From the NCBI GenBank assembly GCA_023436065.1, contig JAEZKU010000042.1, forward strand, positions 1-64,000: a DNA stretch of 64,000 nt, written 5' to 3'. Shown here one piece after another: positions 7,214-16,800 of this stretch. Each line of letters begins with the position of its first letter. Within the stretch, counting starts at the first letter, position 1. A program made the translations under genes and the position numbers. This DNA comes from Bacillota bacterium. GTDB taxonomy: Bacteria > Bacillota > Clostridia > Lachnospirales > Lachnospiraceae. The notes beneath the pieces are model-generated. The model ran no database searches, had not been told where the DNA came from, and worked only from the letters and a program-made list of their open reading frames with translations.

Positions 7214-10200
7214 TTATCCACCTCCTAATATTGCGTGACCGTTGGCAAATACACCGCCGGCAGCCTGTAGATTTATTGTCTCGGCATCAAGATCAAAGAT
7301 TGCCATGACCGATTTACTGTTAGTTACGTCTATAGCCAAAAATCCACTAAGCGGATTAAATGTAACCTGCTTATCAATTAACCCAGAAGAGTCATATGTG
7401 ACATAGGTATATCCATTATCATCTAACCGCTGACGGGATAGGTAACTGTTGTTTACTACATCGGTTTTTACGATCTCAACCGTTCCGGCCTTTCCTGTGT
7501 CAGGAGCAGTTCTGGCCATCATGACCACATCGGTTTCAATGTCACCCTCGATACTTCTTACCACCGCAACAGACGGCTCATAGTTTGCCCTGGCCGATCC
7601 GTCGGCCTTGTCGTCAAATGTACCGCCTTCTGTACCCGGTTTGCTGATCCATAGAAGAGGATACTCACCGTCATCGTAAAACTGCATGTATTGAGATGCC
7701 AAACCTATTGCAGACATAGTAAAGGGACCTATTTTCCCGCTTTCCGTGGTTATTTTAATACCTATAATCTCTCCTGCATTAATCCAGGTTGCGTTGATGC
7801 CGATTGCCGTGAGGACATTGACAAGCATATTTCCGTTAGTATCAACTCCCCACGTAACCCCATGATCAGTGCTGATCGCTAATCCGTTGCTGTTGATAGT
7901 CCATACTACTGACGATTCGGCAATGGTGGGTTTGTTGTGCATGTAGTACTTTTTAGATCCGTCTGGTTGCGGTTCTTCGGTTGTATACATACCATAGCCG
8001 TAAGCTATCAGATTAGTTATTTGCTGTACTGCCAGGTCGTAGGTTGTTATTTCCTGCTTAGCTACTCGGCGAGCTGTCATGATTACCCTGGTCTTTTCGC
8101 TGAGTCCTGCTGAGCTGTTTTTCTGTGGACTCTCTGCATCACAGGAGACTTCCATCGTTTGGCTGATCTTGAAAACGTACCTGGTTATATAACCTTGGTA
8201 TGTATTGCCCTTGTGGGTTATATAAGCAGGATCGCCAGCCTGGATAAGAGGATTACTCCGAGCCGTGGCAGAAAACTGACGGAATCTCATGCCGACTATC
8301 TTTGCACCGACAAAGGCTGCTGTTTCACTTTCCCTTCCAGATATAAAAGGGTTGTCCTCGATTACCAGAGCGTATTCCTCAGATCCGTACAGAGCCGATG
8401 CACCAGTATCATTATTTATGACTTTAATTCCAGTAATAACGATATCGTCTGTGCCGATCGTCGGCTTTGTGGTGATAGAGTATATATGGTGGTATTTGCT
8501 GAAATCATCAAATGTGCCTCCATCATACGCATCTCCCGAATTGTAGTCCTCAAAATTACCGCCGTCTGCATTATCTCCAGAGGTATACGGATAGACATAA
8601 GGCAGTGTCGATAAATCAGTTACTAATGATGCATCAATCTCAGGAGCGGAGGAAGAGGATACTTTGGTGAAGGTTAATTCGGTACGGGTGGGGGTTACAA
8701 GTTCATACTGTACCATGACGGGAGGTCCTGCGGCATATTTTTCAGCAAGGAATGCTTTAAAACTTGCTACATCAGACGAAAGCGATACAGGAACTCGGAT
8801 GCGAATATAAAATCCTGATGATGCTGCAAATCCTGCGATACCTATGGTAGCAACATTATATAAGCCTGTTACATATGCAAAGCAATTAGATAATACCTGA
8901 CTGTATTCATTGTTGCCTGCAGGTGATGCACTGATAAGGGTCTGATACAAAATAGTTCCATTAATGATAGCCGCCGAAGTCCAAGTTTCAGTACCGTCAA
9001 AAACCTTTTTACCGTAATAGCGGTCTATATACCCTCTATTGCTTATCTTATCAAATACAACCTTATCCGCTACCACTCCAATACCCCTTAAATCATCCGT
9101 GATGGTAAATTCATAGGTATCACTGCCTGAGATGTATTTATACGTTCCTGCGGACAGATTAGTAGTAATGGGCGAGGGGTAATCTGGGGATGGAGAATTA
9201 GGTATGAAGGGTTCGTAAGTTGTTGCCACCGAGCCAAGTTCAAGCTGCAAGTTGCTATATGACATAGTCACAGGGCCTGCTATAGGCGCGCTAGTTGCAT
9301 TAATATACAGTTTAAGGTAATATGTATATCCTTCTTGTACTGTAAAAGATACTACATTACCCTGCACTCTTACTTTACTAGGGTCATATACATCTACTGC
9401 CACTACATTAGATAAAGCAATACCAGTACCCGTTACCTTTCCTGAGACAACATATGTCTTACCTATTTCCAAGCCCTTTAAGGTAAGTGATACATAGGTA
9501 TAAGCATTAACTTCTGCTACATTAAGTGCTATATTTACAGAGTTGGCTTTAACGTCGCTTAAGACTGCGCTTCCCTTAACATAAATAGCTAACTTTGTAA
9601 GGTCTAATAAGTTCTTCCCCTGACTACTTACAACCTGACTGCTCTCCCCATTCTTCTCGTAATACTCGGATTCGTCGAAAGTACCACCGTCAAGGTTGGG
9701 CTGCTCAAAGACCGAGGTATCGTACCAGTAAATCTCCAATAACCCATCAGGATCAAATCTCGCATTGTTACCGGTTGCCCTGCAGATAAAGGACAGTGCC
9801 TGCCGATATGTATAGTCTGCGATATTGCCAGGAATAGTCAGCTCTTTATTGTACCCATCAAAATTAACATTCTTGAGGCTAACACCACACTTAATGCAAA
9901 TGTCATAAACCATCGTTCCTGCAGTGCTTCCGGATAGGCTCGTGATCTTCTTATCGAGCTTATGCATATTATCCATGCATAAGAGACTGATATACATACC
10001 CAGTGCTTCAGGGGTATCTACAGTAAACACACCATGCTTTATGTATTCCGTACCTCCCGAGAGGATAAGTCCTGTCTGAGGCCTGACAACTGCATCGTAA
10101 AAATCATAACCGGAGTATTTGCCATTCGCATTGTTCAGCAGGAGAGTTAGCTGATTACAGGCACAGAATCCAATATCAAACGATCCGCTATTGCTTGATG

Positions 10201-10351
10201 CCTCCGTGATCTGGATACCGTTCTGCCAGAGGTCAGCGTTTTCGATCGGCAACACTGTATTATCTGCCAGGGTAATATCAGCCTTACCAACATACTGCTT
10301 ATTCCCTTCGCCATATATGATGTTATTAAATTCTGTTGATGCGTTTCGCAT
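7214..10351 (-). CDS. Large tail-tip / minor structural protein
   Basis: 1045 residues. The N-terminal ~230 residues look like a tail hub/Dit-Tal-type structural region. A domain starting GKNLLDLTKL and ending near YEPFIPNSPSPDYPS follows, a combination often seen as an inserted module in phage minor structural proteins. The hub region appears to resume after about residue 600, and a C-terminal beta-rich fibre-like part follows. The motif DGGTF or GGxFxD recurs (GGTFDESE, GGNFEDYN, GGTFDDFS, GGTFDDKA), apparently at domain borders. Expected role: the distal tail hub and host-range determinant, loaded after the tape measure and distal tail gene in the usual late order. Confidence 0.75.
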   Translation of the reverse strand: MRNASTEFNNIIYGEGNKQYVGKADITLADNTVLPIENADLWQNGIQITEASSNSGSFDIGFCACNQLTLLLNNANGKYSGYDFYDAVVRPQTGLILSGGTEYIKHGVFTVDTPEALGMYISLLCMDNMHKLDKKITSLSGSTAGTMVYDICIKCGVSLKNVNFDGYNKELTIPGNIADYTYRQALSFICRATGNNARFDPDGLLEIYWYDTSVFEQPNLDGGTFDESEYYEKNGESSQVVSSQGKNLLDLTKLAIYVKGSAVLSDVKANSVNIALNVAEVNAYTYVSLTLKGLEIGKTYVVSGKVTGTGIALSNVVAVDVYDPSKVRVQGNVVSFTVQEGYTYYLKLYINATSAPIAGPVTMSYSNLQLELGSVATTYEPFIPNSPSPDYPSPITTNLSAGTYKYISGSDTYEFTITDDLRGIGVVADKVVFDKISNRGYIDRYYGKKVFDGTETWTSAAIINGTILYQTLISASPAGNNEYSQVLSNCFAYVTGLYNVATIGIAGFAASSGFYIRIRVPVSLSSDVASFKAFLAEKYAAGPPVMVQYELVTPTRTELTFTKVSSSSAPEIDASLVTDLSTLPYVYPYTSGDNADGGNFEDYNSGDAYDGGTFDDFSKYHHIYSITTKPTIGTDDIVITGIKVINNDTGASALYGSEEYALVIEDNPFISGRESETAAFVGAKIVGMRFRQFSATARSNPLIQAGDPAYITHKGNTYQGYITRYVFKISQTMEVSCDAESPQKNSSAGLSEKTRVIMTARRVAKQEITTYDLAVQQITNLIAYGYGMYTTEEPQPDGSKKYYMHNKPTIAESSVVWTINSNGLAISTDHGVTWGVDTNGNMLVNVLTAIGINATWINAGEIIGIKITTESGKIGPFTMSAIGLASQYMQFYDDGEYPLLWISKPGTEGGTFDDKADGSARANYEPSVAVVRSIEGDIETDVVMMARTAPDTGKAGTVEIVKTDVVNNSYLSRQRLDDNGYTYVTYDSSGLIDKQVTFNPLSGFLAIDVTNSKSVMAIFDLDAETINLQAAGGVFANGHAILGGG

Positions 10352-10353
10352 GA

Positions 10354-10728
10354 TTACACCTCAATTTCATCAAAAGATACACTCCAGTAGACATTCCCGT
10401 CTTCACCAAAGCCAACCGGTTCAAATGTTCTGTCGCCTATGTAAACCGTTCTGGAAGCCATTACATAAGGCTTTCTGACATCCATGTATTCACAACTGAC
10501 ACTTTCTTTACCATCTACTGCATTCGCCAAAGCAGCTGCTATGCTCCACTCCATGCGCTCCCACTTAAATGGAGTAGATGTTTTTACAGCAATAACATCC
10601 TTATACATCGTTCCGGTCATGTCCCTGCCTGATTCGTCGGATGACAGATCTGATATCACCTGATTGTAATTGTCCGGGATAGGCACAGAAATACCGGCCA
10701 GCTTAAAACTTGGTCTCCATTTCGCCAT
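10354..10728 (-). CDS. Small tail protein downstream of tape measure
   Basis: A 124-residue protein starting MAKWRPSFKLAGISVPIPDNYN and ending VYWSVSFDEIEV, in the place of a distal tail or baseplate component. Related short proteins of this appearance lie after the tape measure in many clostridial siphoviruses (DUF6711-like, from memory). It is separated by 2 bases from the tail-tip gene, so co-translation is likely. Confidence 0.65.
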   Translation of the reverse strand: MAKWRPSFKLAGISVPIPDNYNQVISDLSSDESGRDMTGTMYKDVIAVKTSTPFKWERMEWSIAAALANAVDGKESVSCEYMDVRKPYVMASRTVYIGDRTFEPVGFGEDGNVYWSVSFDEIEV

Positions 10729-10740
10729 ATATCCGACCTC

Positions 10741-13278
10741 CTATGTTGCCAGGGCATTTTCGCCTGTTAATCTGGTATTACGATTGTTGTACTTAACTAC
10801 TGTTTGATATACTGTCTGGCCATCCAGGTTGACCGTGAGATTGATATTACCACCACCAGTGCCCATACGCTTGACTACATTTTCAAAGGCCTTTTCCATT
10901 GTCGATAATGGAGATACGACCTCGGCTTCCCGCTTGTTATCGCCAAGTATAGATAAAAACTCACCGTAATTTTTAGGTACCACGGTCCCGGTTGCCAGCT
11001 TCGGGATCTTCGGAGCGGTAATTGTCTTGATCTGGACTCCATAAGTTTTACCGCCTAACCATTCAGGAGCTTTAAAGCTAAGTGAATTTGCTGCTTTGAT
11101 GACCGTATTTATTCCAGTCACTATTCCGCTTATCATTCCGTTAATTATGTCAATTATCAAGTTTACTGGCGCTCTCACGATATTGACCAATGCATCGAAT
11201 ATACCTTTGAATATGTTCTGTACACCCTGCCATGCCTTTTTCCAGTCTCCAGTAAATACACCAGTAATGAACTGCACGATACCTTTTAGGGCTGTAATAA
11301 TTCCGCTAACCGCATCAATGATACCTCCGAGGAAATTACCGATGAATGTTATCAACCCGGAGATGACCTTCGATATCGGAGGACCAAATTTCTCAACAAA
11401 CCATTTAACTACCGGAGCAATGAACTTATTGTAGATAGCTAAAGCACCGGTCGCAAATTCACCAACGAAGTCCATGAAGTTCGCAACCAGGGGCTTAAGA
11501 TGTTCCGTCCATAGTTTATCAACCGTTTTCATAAAGGTATCCCAAATTGGTTTAAGCGTGGTTTTCCAGAGCGTCTGGAACAGATCTGATGTAGTCTGCC
11601 ATGCCTTCTTAATACCATCAAATATAGGCTTGCCCCACTTATTCCAGAATTCCACTATGATATCAACAAAGTCCGTCCATACTTTAACAGCAAGCTTCAA
11701 AGCCGGAGCTATTGCATCTTTCCAGATCATGTCGAAAATCTTTTTTACCTCGATGAAGATTACTTCAAGCAGGCTCCATGCCTGCGTGCTGAATTCGGTA
11801 AGCATCGGAAGAATATCTGTTATAAACTTCTTAACTATTGGAAATACTGCTATATCCCAGATATCCGCAAACACCTTATTGAATGTATCAAGCAATCCTA
11901 CGGTTATAACCCCGATCGTCGTAAATACCTGCTTGAGATACTCCGTAAATGGACCCTTGAAATAATCAAGCAGAGGTTGTCCGAGGCTTTGAATATCAGT
12001 AAATACCCCGGCCATAATCCCTTTAAATGTCGATATAGGCCCTTGGAGATTAGTCCATATACCTGCAAAGATCGGGACAAAGTTCGTTGTGATCCAGGTA
12101 TTAAATCCTGTCAACAATGCCTTGATATTGATCACGGCGCCGGTTAACCCGGTTTCAAGTGCCGAAGTATCGGAATCAACTTTTACCGTTGCACCATAAG
12201 CTCCGCCTCCGATATCGCTCATACCGGATAGCGCTTCCGCTGCACTCTCTGAGCTATCCGCAACGTTCTGAGATAAAACATTCAACTGATCAATTCCAGC
12301 GGTACTCTTTCTTGCTTTCTTGGATGCTTTCTCGGCTGACTTGCCCATTTTATCAAGCCCTGAACTCGCATCACCGGCTCCGGTGCCGATAGCAGTTGTA
12401 TTCTTAGCAGTGGATTCGGTAGAGTTGCTAAGCTTGAATACTGATGACAATACATTTCCGACCGTATTGGCAAACGTAATTAGGTATGAGAGTGCCGTAT
12501 TCAGGAATTTGACCACCGGAGTAAGCACCTGGATTAATCCGTTTCCGAGTATTCCGAGAAACTCTTTCCACTTTTCGGATAATACCCTGGTCTGATTTGC
12601 CCATGATCCGGAAGTCTTTGCAAAATCACCCTGAGCAAGTGTTGTCTGATTCATTACAAATGCATATCGCAGCTGTACCTTTTCAGCCTGTGACATATCA
12701 CTTATATTTTTCTTTATACCCTGTGACATAGCGAAGGCCTGCAGATTTGCCTCGGTCATTACGATACCAAACTGCTTTAGTGTCTCCGTCTCTCCGGTAA
12801 AAATAGATTTTAATGCCGTGCTCGCCACATCTTGTCTGACATTATAAAACGATGCCATATCAGCCGATAATCCGGTTAAGGATATAGCCATATCAGATGC
12901 GTTATCTACAGCAATTCCCATTCCTCTCGCCATTGCCATAAAGGTAGACCCAGTCTGCTTCGCTGCTAATTTTGATATACCAAAGCTTTCTATGGACTTT
13001 TCTGCAAATTCCTCCATCTTGTAGGACATCTCGCCGAAAGCAGTATCAACTACATTCTGGACTTCCTGCAGATCGCTGGCCGTATCAATAGCCTGTTTAC
13101 CAAAGGTAATAAGAGCTGTCACAGAAAAAGCAGCAATCATCATCTTACCAAGACCAGCAAGCGTGCTTTTCAGACCGTTCGCCTGCGCCTTGATGGTATT
13201 AGCCCCTTTGGCGAATCCCTGAGTATCTATCTTGGTATCAAAATTCAAACTGCCGTCATATGTTGCCGTATGTATCAC
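10741..13278 (-). CDS. Tail tape measure protein
   Basis: 845 residues, largely helical. Near the N-terminus is KGANTIKAQANGLKSTLAGL; the tape-measure core contains FGISKLAAKQTGSTFMAMARGMG, and there are later Trp-rich hydrophobic segments (LITFIGNFLGGIIDAVSGII). Family convention of about 1.5 angstrom of tail per residue suggests a tail near 125 nm. The apparent start is a GTG fused to the ribosome-binding purines (AAAGGGGTG), so the true start could differ by a few residues. Confidence 0.9.
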   Translation of the reverse strand: MIHTATYDGSLNFDTKIDTQGFAKGANTIKAQANGLKSTLAGLGKMMIAAFSVTALITFGKQAIDTASDLQEVQNVVDTAFGEMSYKMEEFAEKSIESFGISKLAAKQTGSTFMAMARGMGIAVDNASDMAISLTGLSADMASFYNVRQDVASTALKSIFTGETETLKQFGIVMTEANLQAFAMSQGIKKNISDMSQAEKVQLRYAFVMNQTTLAQGDFAKTSGSWANQTRVLSEKWKEFLGILGNGLIQVLTPVVKFLNTALSYLITFANTVGNVLSSVFKLSNSTESTAKNTTAIGTGAGDASSGLDKMGKSAEKASKKARKSTAGIDQLNVLSQNVADSSESAAEALSGMSDIGGGAYGATVKVDSDTSALETGLTGAVINIKALLTGFNTWITTNFVPIFAGIWTNLQGPISTFKGIMAGVFTDIQSLGQPLLDYFKGPFTEYLKQVFTTIGVITVGLLDTFNKVFADIWDIAVFPIVKKFITDILPMLTEFSTQAWSLLEVIFIEVKKIFDMIWKDAIAPALKLAVKVWTDFVDIIVEFWNKWGKPIFDGIKKAWQTTSDLFQTLWKTTLKPIWDTFMKTVDKLWTEHLKPLVANFMDFVGEFATGALAIYNKFIAPVVKWFVEKFGPPISKVISGLITFIGNFLGGIIDAVSGIITALKGIVQFITGVFTGDWKKAWQGVQNIFKGIFDALVNIVRAPVNLIIDIINGMISGIVTGINTVIKAANSLSFKAPEWLGGKTYGVQIKTITAPKIPKLATGTVVPKNYGEFLSILGDNKREAEVVSPLSTMEKAFENVVKRMGTGGGNINLTVNLDGQTVYQTVVKYNNRNTRLTGENALAT

Positions 13279-13284
13279 CCCTTT

Positions 13285-13854
13285 CTATCCGAGGAGTTTA
13301 TTCCAATAATCAATCTCAGCCTGTTCCTCAGGAGTAAGCTTGACCTTGATGTCAATTAAGGACTTATTTTCTCTATAAAAATCCTGTTCGTATTTCTCGA
13401 GCTTCTTGCCCTTGTTCTTTTTCTGCCGTATGTTAATAACCGTAGAAAATAAGCCTTCACCTATCTCGTTGAAGAACCCAAGGAATGTCCACCAGTGAAG
13501 ATAATCAACTGATCTGGTTTCATACCCGGCTACTTTGTTCACGGCTGAAAAGATCAGCTGTTCATCCTGTTCCCAATCCATTACCTTCTTTGCCTGCTGA
13601 TGGTTTGAGTTTTCATCTATAGCACTTCCACCATCCAGGAACCATACTGCCTGTTCGGCAGCTGATTGCAGATCTTCCGTAGGAATATTATCAATGTCCT
13701 CATATAAGCACTCGAGCAATGCCTGTACCTTTTCCTGATCAGATAGCTCGGGATCGTTGTAAGCCTGAAAAATTAAAAGAGCCACTCGAAAATCGCTCCG
13801 AATAGCTCTATCAGTTCCATTAATATTCAGTTTTTTTGGCAGACAACCAATCAT
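13285..13854 (-). CDS. Phage Gp15-family protein (tail assembly chaperone region)
   Basis: A 189-residue protein beginning MIGCLPKKLNINGTDRAIRSDFR, typical of the bacteriophage Gp15 family found just before the tape measure. Rich in acidic residues and Trp (HWWTFLGFFNEIGEG). It starts one base after the stop of the preceding gene (TAATATG), so it is translated as a separate protein rather than by frameshifting. Confidence 0.8.
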   Translation of the reverse strand: MIGCLPKKLNINGTDRAIRSDFRVALLIFQAYNDPELSDQEKVQALLECLYEDIDNIPTEDLQSAAEQAVWFLDGGSAIDENSNHQQAKKVMDWEQDEQLIFSAVNKVAGYETRSVDYLHWWTFLGFFNEIGEGLFSTVINIRQKKNKGKKLEKYEQDFYRENKSLIDIKVKLTPEEQAEIDYWNKLLG

Positions 13855-13855
13855 A

Positions 13856-14302
13856 TTACTTCACCTGCGATGTATACTTACTTACACGCTTCTGACTTGC
13901 TTTCATCTCGGCTTCAATCTCTTTCTTAATTACCGGGATCACGGCCTCCATGAAGCGCTGATATAGCGGAATACCACCGACCAAACTAAGAGGGCTCTGA
14001 TTCCCGAATGCTACGCTTGCAACATCACTTCCAAAGATGTGATTGATAGCTTTATTAATAGTCTCGCGGAAGTTCTTAACGACTTCAGCAGCCTTCCCGA
14101 GCTCGTCCACCGGGCTTCCGTCTGCTTTAAGCTCGATATCTACATTCAGCTTCGATACCTCATCGATCATATGATAAGCATCATTGATGCGCTCGATAAT
14201 TCCAAAATCAGCTGGGCTAAATACGATCACCTTGTTTTCATCCCCATTGAGCTTAAACCGTCTTAACCCATCATCAAAATTCAAATTCTGAATATTACCC
14301 AT
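13856..14302 (-). CDS. Tail assembly chaperone-like protein
   Basis: A 148-residue protein, MGNIQNLNFDDGLRRFKLNG..., between major tail protein and Gp15 gene, the usual place of the first tail assembly chaperone. Mixed alpha/beta with a helical C-terminus (VIPVIKKEIEAEMKASQKR). It has AAGGAGG upstream. Name assigned mainly by position. Confidence 0.65.
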   Translation of the reverse strand: MGNIQNLNFDDGLRRFKLNGDENKVIVFSPADFGIIERINDAYHMIDEVSKLNVDIELKADGSPVDELGKAAEVVKNFRETINKAINHIFGSDVASVAFGNQSPLSLVGGIPLYQRFMEAVIPVIKKEIEAEMKASQKRVSKYTSQVK

Positions 14303-14373
14303 CTCCTAACCTCCTTCATAAGGGCGACGGGAAGGAGGAAACCGCCGCCCACAAACTAATACTTATTGGTTAA

Positions 14374-15135
14374 TTAAGCTCCGACAACTACGGGAACGAT
14401 TTCAGAAGCAGCCACAATCGTAGTGTTTACTGCTACAACTACAATAAACTGACCTGCAGCCGTTGTAATTGCTGTGCCTGTGGTTAAGGCTGTGTATCCT
14501 GTGGTAGCGTCTCCATAAGCCGGAGCGGTCAGGCTTGCACCAACCTTGTACATTAATGTACTACCTGCAGGCTCTCCAATAACATCGGATACTTTTGTAG
14601 TCGTTGCGGTGCCGCCCTTAATTACCTCAATCTGAAGCTTCCCAAGAACTCCGGTACTAGGGGTAAATACCTTCGTGGATACATTAAAAGTACCTTTTAC
14701 TCTGTTGCCGGTGTGATGCAGATTAAATGGATACTGAAGACCGGTTGTATCTCCACCACCGGATACAATCTCAATGATTGCATCCTCGCGATAAGCTACG
14801 AAAACGCCTGTGGAAACTTCTTCCCAGAGATGAACTTCAAGCACATGCGTCTTTAAATCATCAAGCGTAAGTCTTTCATCATAAATTTTCTGCAGTCTCA
14901 AGAACATAGGATCGCCGACAACTGCATAATACGGCTCAACCGATGCCTGCGGTTCATACCCATCAATGCTGGTTGTTGACTCACCGAGTATATTCTTCTT
15001 TGTTTCTACATTGGCATTCATCTCGACGGTGTACTCTTCCAGATCAGCCCCTAATCTTACATAATTCGGAGCGAGCTGAGTTGCGTCTGTGTCAATGTAG
15101 TTAGCCATATATTTTCTGGCAATTTTACCTGTCAT
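14374..15135 (-). CDS. Major tail protein with C-terminal Ig-like domain
   Basis: A 253-residue protein. The N-terminal ~165 residues form the tail-tube domain (VEMNANVETKKNILGESTTS, a common tail-tube signature). The final ~85 residues (TTKVSDVIGEPAGSTLMYKV...) look like an added beta-sandwich displayed on the tube. A second in-frame Met at residue 10 is possible, but the first Met overlaps the previous stop, as is common. Tube subunits polymerise around the tape measure. Confidence 0.8.
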   Translation of the reverse strand: MTGKIARKYMANYIDTDATQLAPNYVRLGADLEEYTVEMNANVETKKNILGESTTSIDGYEPQASVEPYYAVVGDPMFLRLQKIYDERLTLDDLKTHVLEVHLWEEVSTGVFVAYREDAIIEIVSGGGDTTGLQYPFNLHHTGNRVKGTFNVSTKVFTPSTGVLGKLQIEVIKGGTATTTKVSDVIGEPAGSTLMYKVGASLTAPAYGDATTGYTALTTGTAITTAAGQFIVVVAVNTTIVAASEIVPVVVGA

Positions 15136-15587
15136 TATAGCAATACCTCGCTTTCTAAATGATACTGAGCATAGATCTGCAGCTGGTAAGTTACCGGACC
15201 GGATAGGGTACCGTCCTTGTAGCCATACAGCATTCCATTGGCACTACTGAGCTTGGTCAGCTTACCGGTTGCAGTCTGCTCGTTGATAGTTACTTCTATT
15301 GGCTGGTTATGAGCTACCTTTTCAAGCCAATAAGCCAGGTCCAATAAAAAAGTGCTATTAGCTAATCTCTGATACTCGTTAAAGCCATCAAAAACCGCAT
15401 ATAGCACGAAGTTATGTTGTCTATCCTGATTACCAAGGATATCTTCTTTTAGGAGCTGGTCTCCAGTCGGGTATAATCCACAGCAACCGCTATCAGCATC
15501 GTTAAAATCCACATCCACACCCTTATTCAAGGCAGATATCTGTGGAAATTCTGTAAGCGTCTGCTTTACTAATTCAATAATATTCAT
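15135..15587 (-). CDS. Head-tail joining / tail terminator-like protein (minor capsid 3 type)
   Basis: A 150-residue protein starting MNIIELVKQTLTEFPQISAL. It sits immediately before the major tail protein and overlaps the preceding gene by 4 bases. In related phages this slot codes for the tail terminator or minor capsid protein of the Phage_min_cap3 type. The assignment is by position and general appearance. Confidence 0.65.
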   Translation of the reverse strand: MNIIELVKQTLTEFPQISALNKGVDVDFNDADSGCCGLYPTGDQLLKEDILGNQDRQHNFVLYAVFDGFNEYQRLANSTFLLDLAYWLEKVAHNQPIEVTINEQTATGKLTKLSSANGMLYGYKDGTLSGPVTYQLQIYAQYHLESEVLL

Positions 15588-16009
15588 CTGCCACTCGCCA
15601 CCTTTCGAGCTCCCCGAAGGATCTGCTCTTTCTTATCAGCCTTCATGCGCTCAAACCAGAAAGGACCCGCCAAAAGATGCTTGCTTGTGTTGTACTGCAA
15701 ATCAGTATCGGTAAGCACTTTGTCCTCTCCATAAATCGCGTATGAGCTCCCTGTTATGGAAGAAACCATTAACATACCATAATACTGATACCTTGCATAC
15801 GGAGCAATATGATGTATCTCACCAGTTCCGATTCTTGTTCCAAGTGTAGCACTCTTTACTAATTCGCCACTCAGCATTGGAGTATACGGGTCCATTAAGC
15901 GAATTATTTCCTGGTCTATAAATCTTTGGACTGGACCTCTTTCCTGAAGATTTCTCTCTCTTATCAGTTCCCTTGTAGGCTTCATTACAAAATTACTGTC
16001 AAACTGCAT
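15584..16009 (-). CDS. Minor capsid / head-closure protein (minor capsid 2 type)
   Basis: A 141-residue protein with FVMKPTRELIRERNLQERG at the start and SGELVKSATLGTRIGTGEI, a signature seen in Minor_capsid_2 proteins of siphoviruses. Likely part of the neck that joins the filled head to the tail. It shares a 4-base overlap with the next gene. Confidence 0.75.
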   Translation of the reverse strand: MQFDSNFVMKPTRELIRERNLQERGPVQRFIDQEIIRLMDPYTPMLSGELVKSATLGTRIGTGEIHHIAPYARYQYYGMLMVSSITGSSYAIYGEDKVLTDTDLQYNTSKHLLAGPFWFERMKADKKEQILRGARKVASGR

Positions 16010-16017
16010 CTGATCAC

Positions 16018-16407
16018 CTACTTACAAGATATTTGGTAGTGCTGCATTGCCAGGCTTCCATACAGTTTTGCGTCGGCAGCGTTAATCCCATATACCGTAT
16101 TGGATGCCTTGAGCGCCTTAAGTGATGCTGCCCTTGTAGCATCAGAGGCATTATCAAACTCAAAATCTATGATACCTTTAACAACCATGTCCTTTGCCAA
16201 GTTAAATATCAGCCCTTCCGGGATATTAGCTGCAGGGATCATAATTTTAATCGTATCAGCTGATGCCAGCCCGCTTTTCAGTATATTGGAGTGCTTCACT
16301 TCATCCCACAAAGTACCATTCTTGCCATTCTTTCCGGTAATAGGGTATCGGGTTATTGTTCCGTCTTTTCCATAGGAATAGATCGTGATATCAGCATTGG
16401 TATACAT
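16018..16407 (-). CDS. Putative head-tail connector protein
   Basis: A 129-residue protein starting MYTNADITIYSYGKDGTIT in the neck gene cluster. No catalytic motif. Likely structural (minor capsid 1 / stopper position), inferred from gene order only. Confidence 0.6.
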   Translation of the reverse strand: MYTNADITIYSYGKDGTITRYPITGKNGKNGTLWDEVKHSNILKSGLASADTIKIMIPAANIPEGLIFNLAKDMVVKGIIDFEFDNASDATRAASLKALKASNTVYGINAADAKLYGSLAMQHYQISCK

Positions 16408-16408
16408 A

Positions 16409-16783
16409 TCAGCACCCCCGATACAGTAATTCGGTCATGGCAAGCCAGTTGTAAATAATGCCTTTGATGATATTATTATGTGCCTGTTCTCTGGCTTCAG
16501 CCGATTCATAGCTTATAGAATGACCTCCAGTAGTCTCGGAAGATAATCCCTTAATATCTGCTTCTGTTTCCTGATTGGCTGTATTCTTCTGAAACAGATA
16601 TTCGGCCAGCTCACAGCAACACATCTTTACTTCATCCGGGATATTATTACCATCAATCCGATTAAAGGTGTATTTCCTGATCTCTAAAGTAGCTTTACGG
16701 CCAAACAAATCAAAAGAGGCAGCGTCAATAACTGCCCCTTTATATGTACCGGTATAGTACGCATAATCAGCGTAATTTGTCAT
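16409..16783 (-). CDS. Head-tail adaptor protein
   Basis: A 124-residue, mostly helical protein (MTNYADYAYYTGTYKGAVID..., CCCELAEYLFQKNTANQ) immediately after the major capsid gene, where siphoviruses place the gp6/gp15-type connector that docks under the portal. The start at 16783 has GGAGGCGG 5 bases upstream. Confidence 0.7.
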   Translation of the reverse strand: MTNYADYAYYTGTYKGAVIDAASFDLFGRKATLEIRKYTFNRIDGNNIPDEVKMCCCELAEYLFQKNTANQETEADIKGLSSETTGGHSISYESAEAREQAHNNIIKGIIYNWLAMTELLYRGC

Positions 16784-16800
16784 TGACACCGCCTCCTATA

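Noticed and set aside
13285..14302. Programmed frameshift between the two tail chaperone genes
   Set aside because: The second gene has its own ATG directly after the first stop (TAATATG) and no slippery heptamer was seen at the junction.
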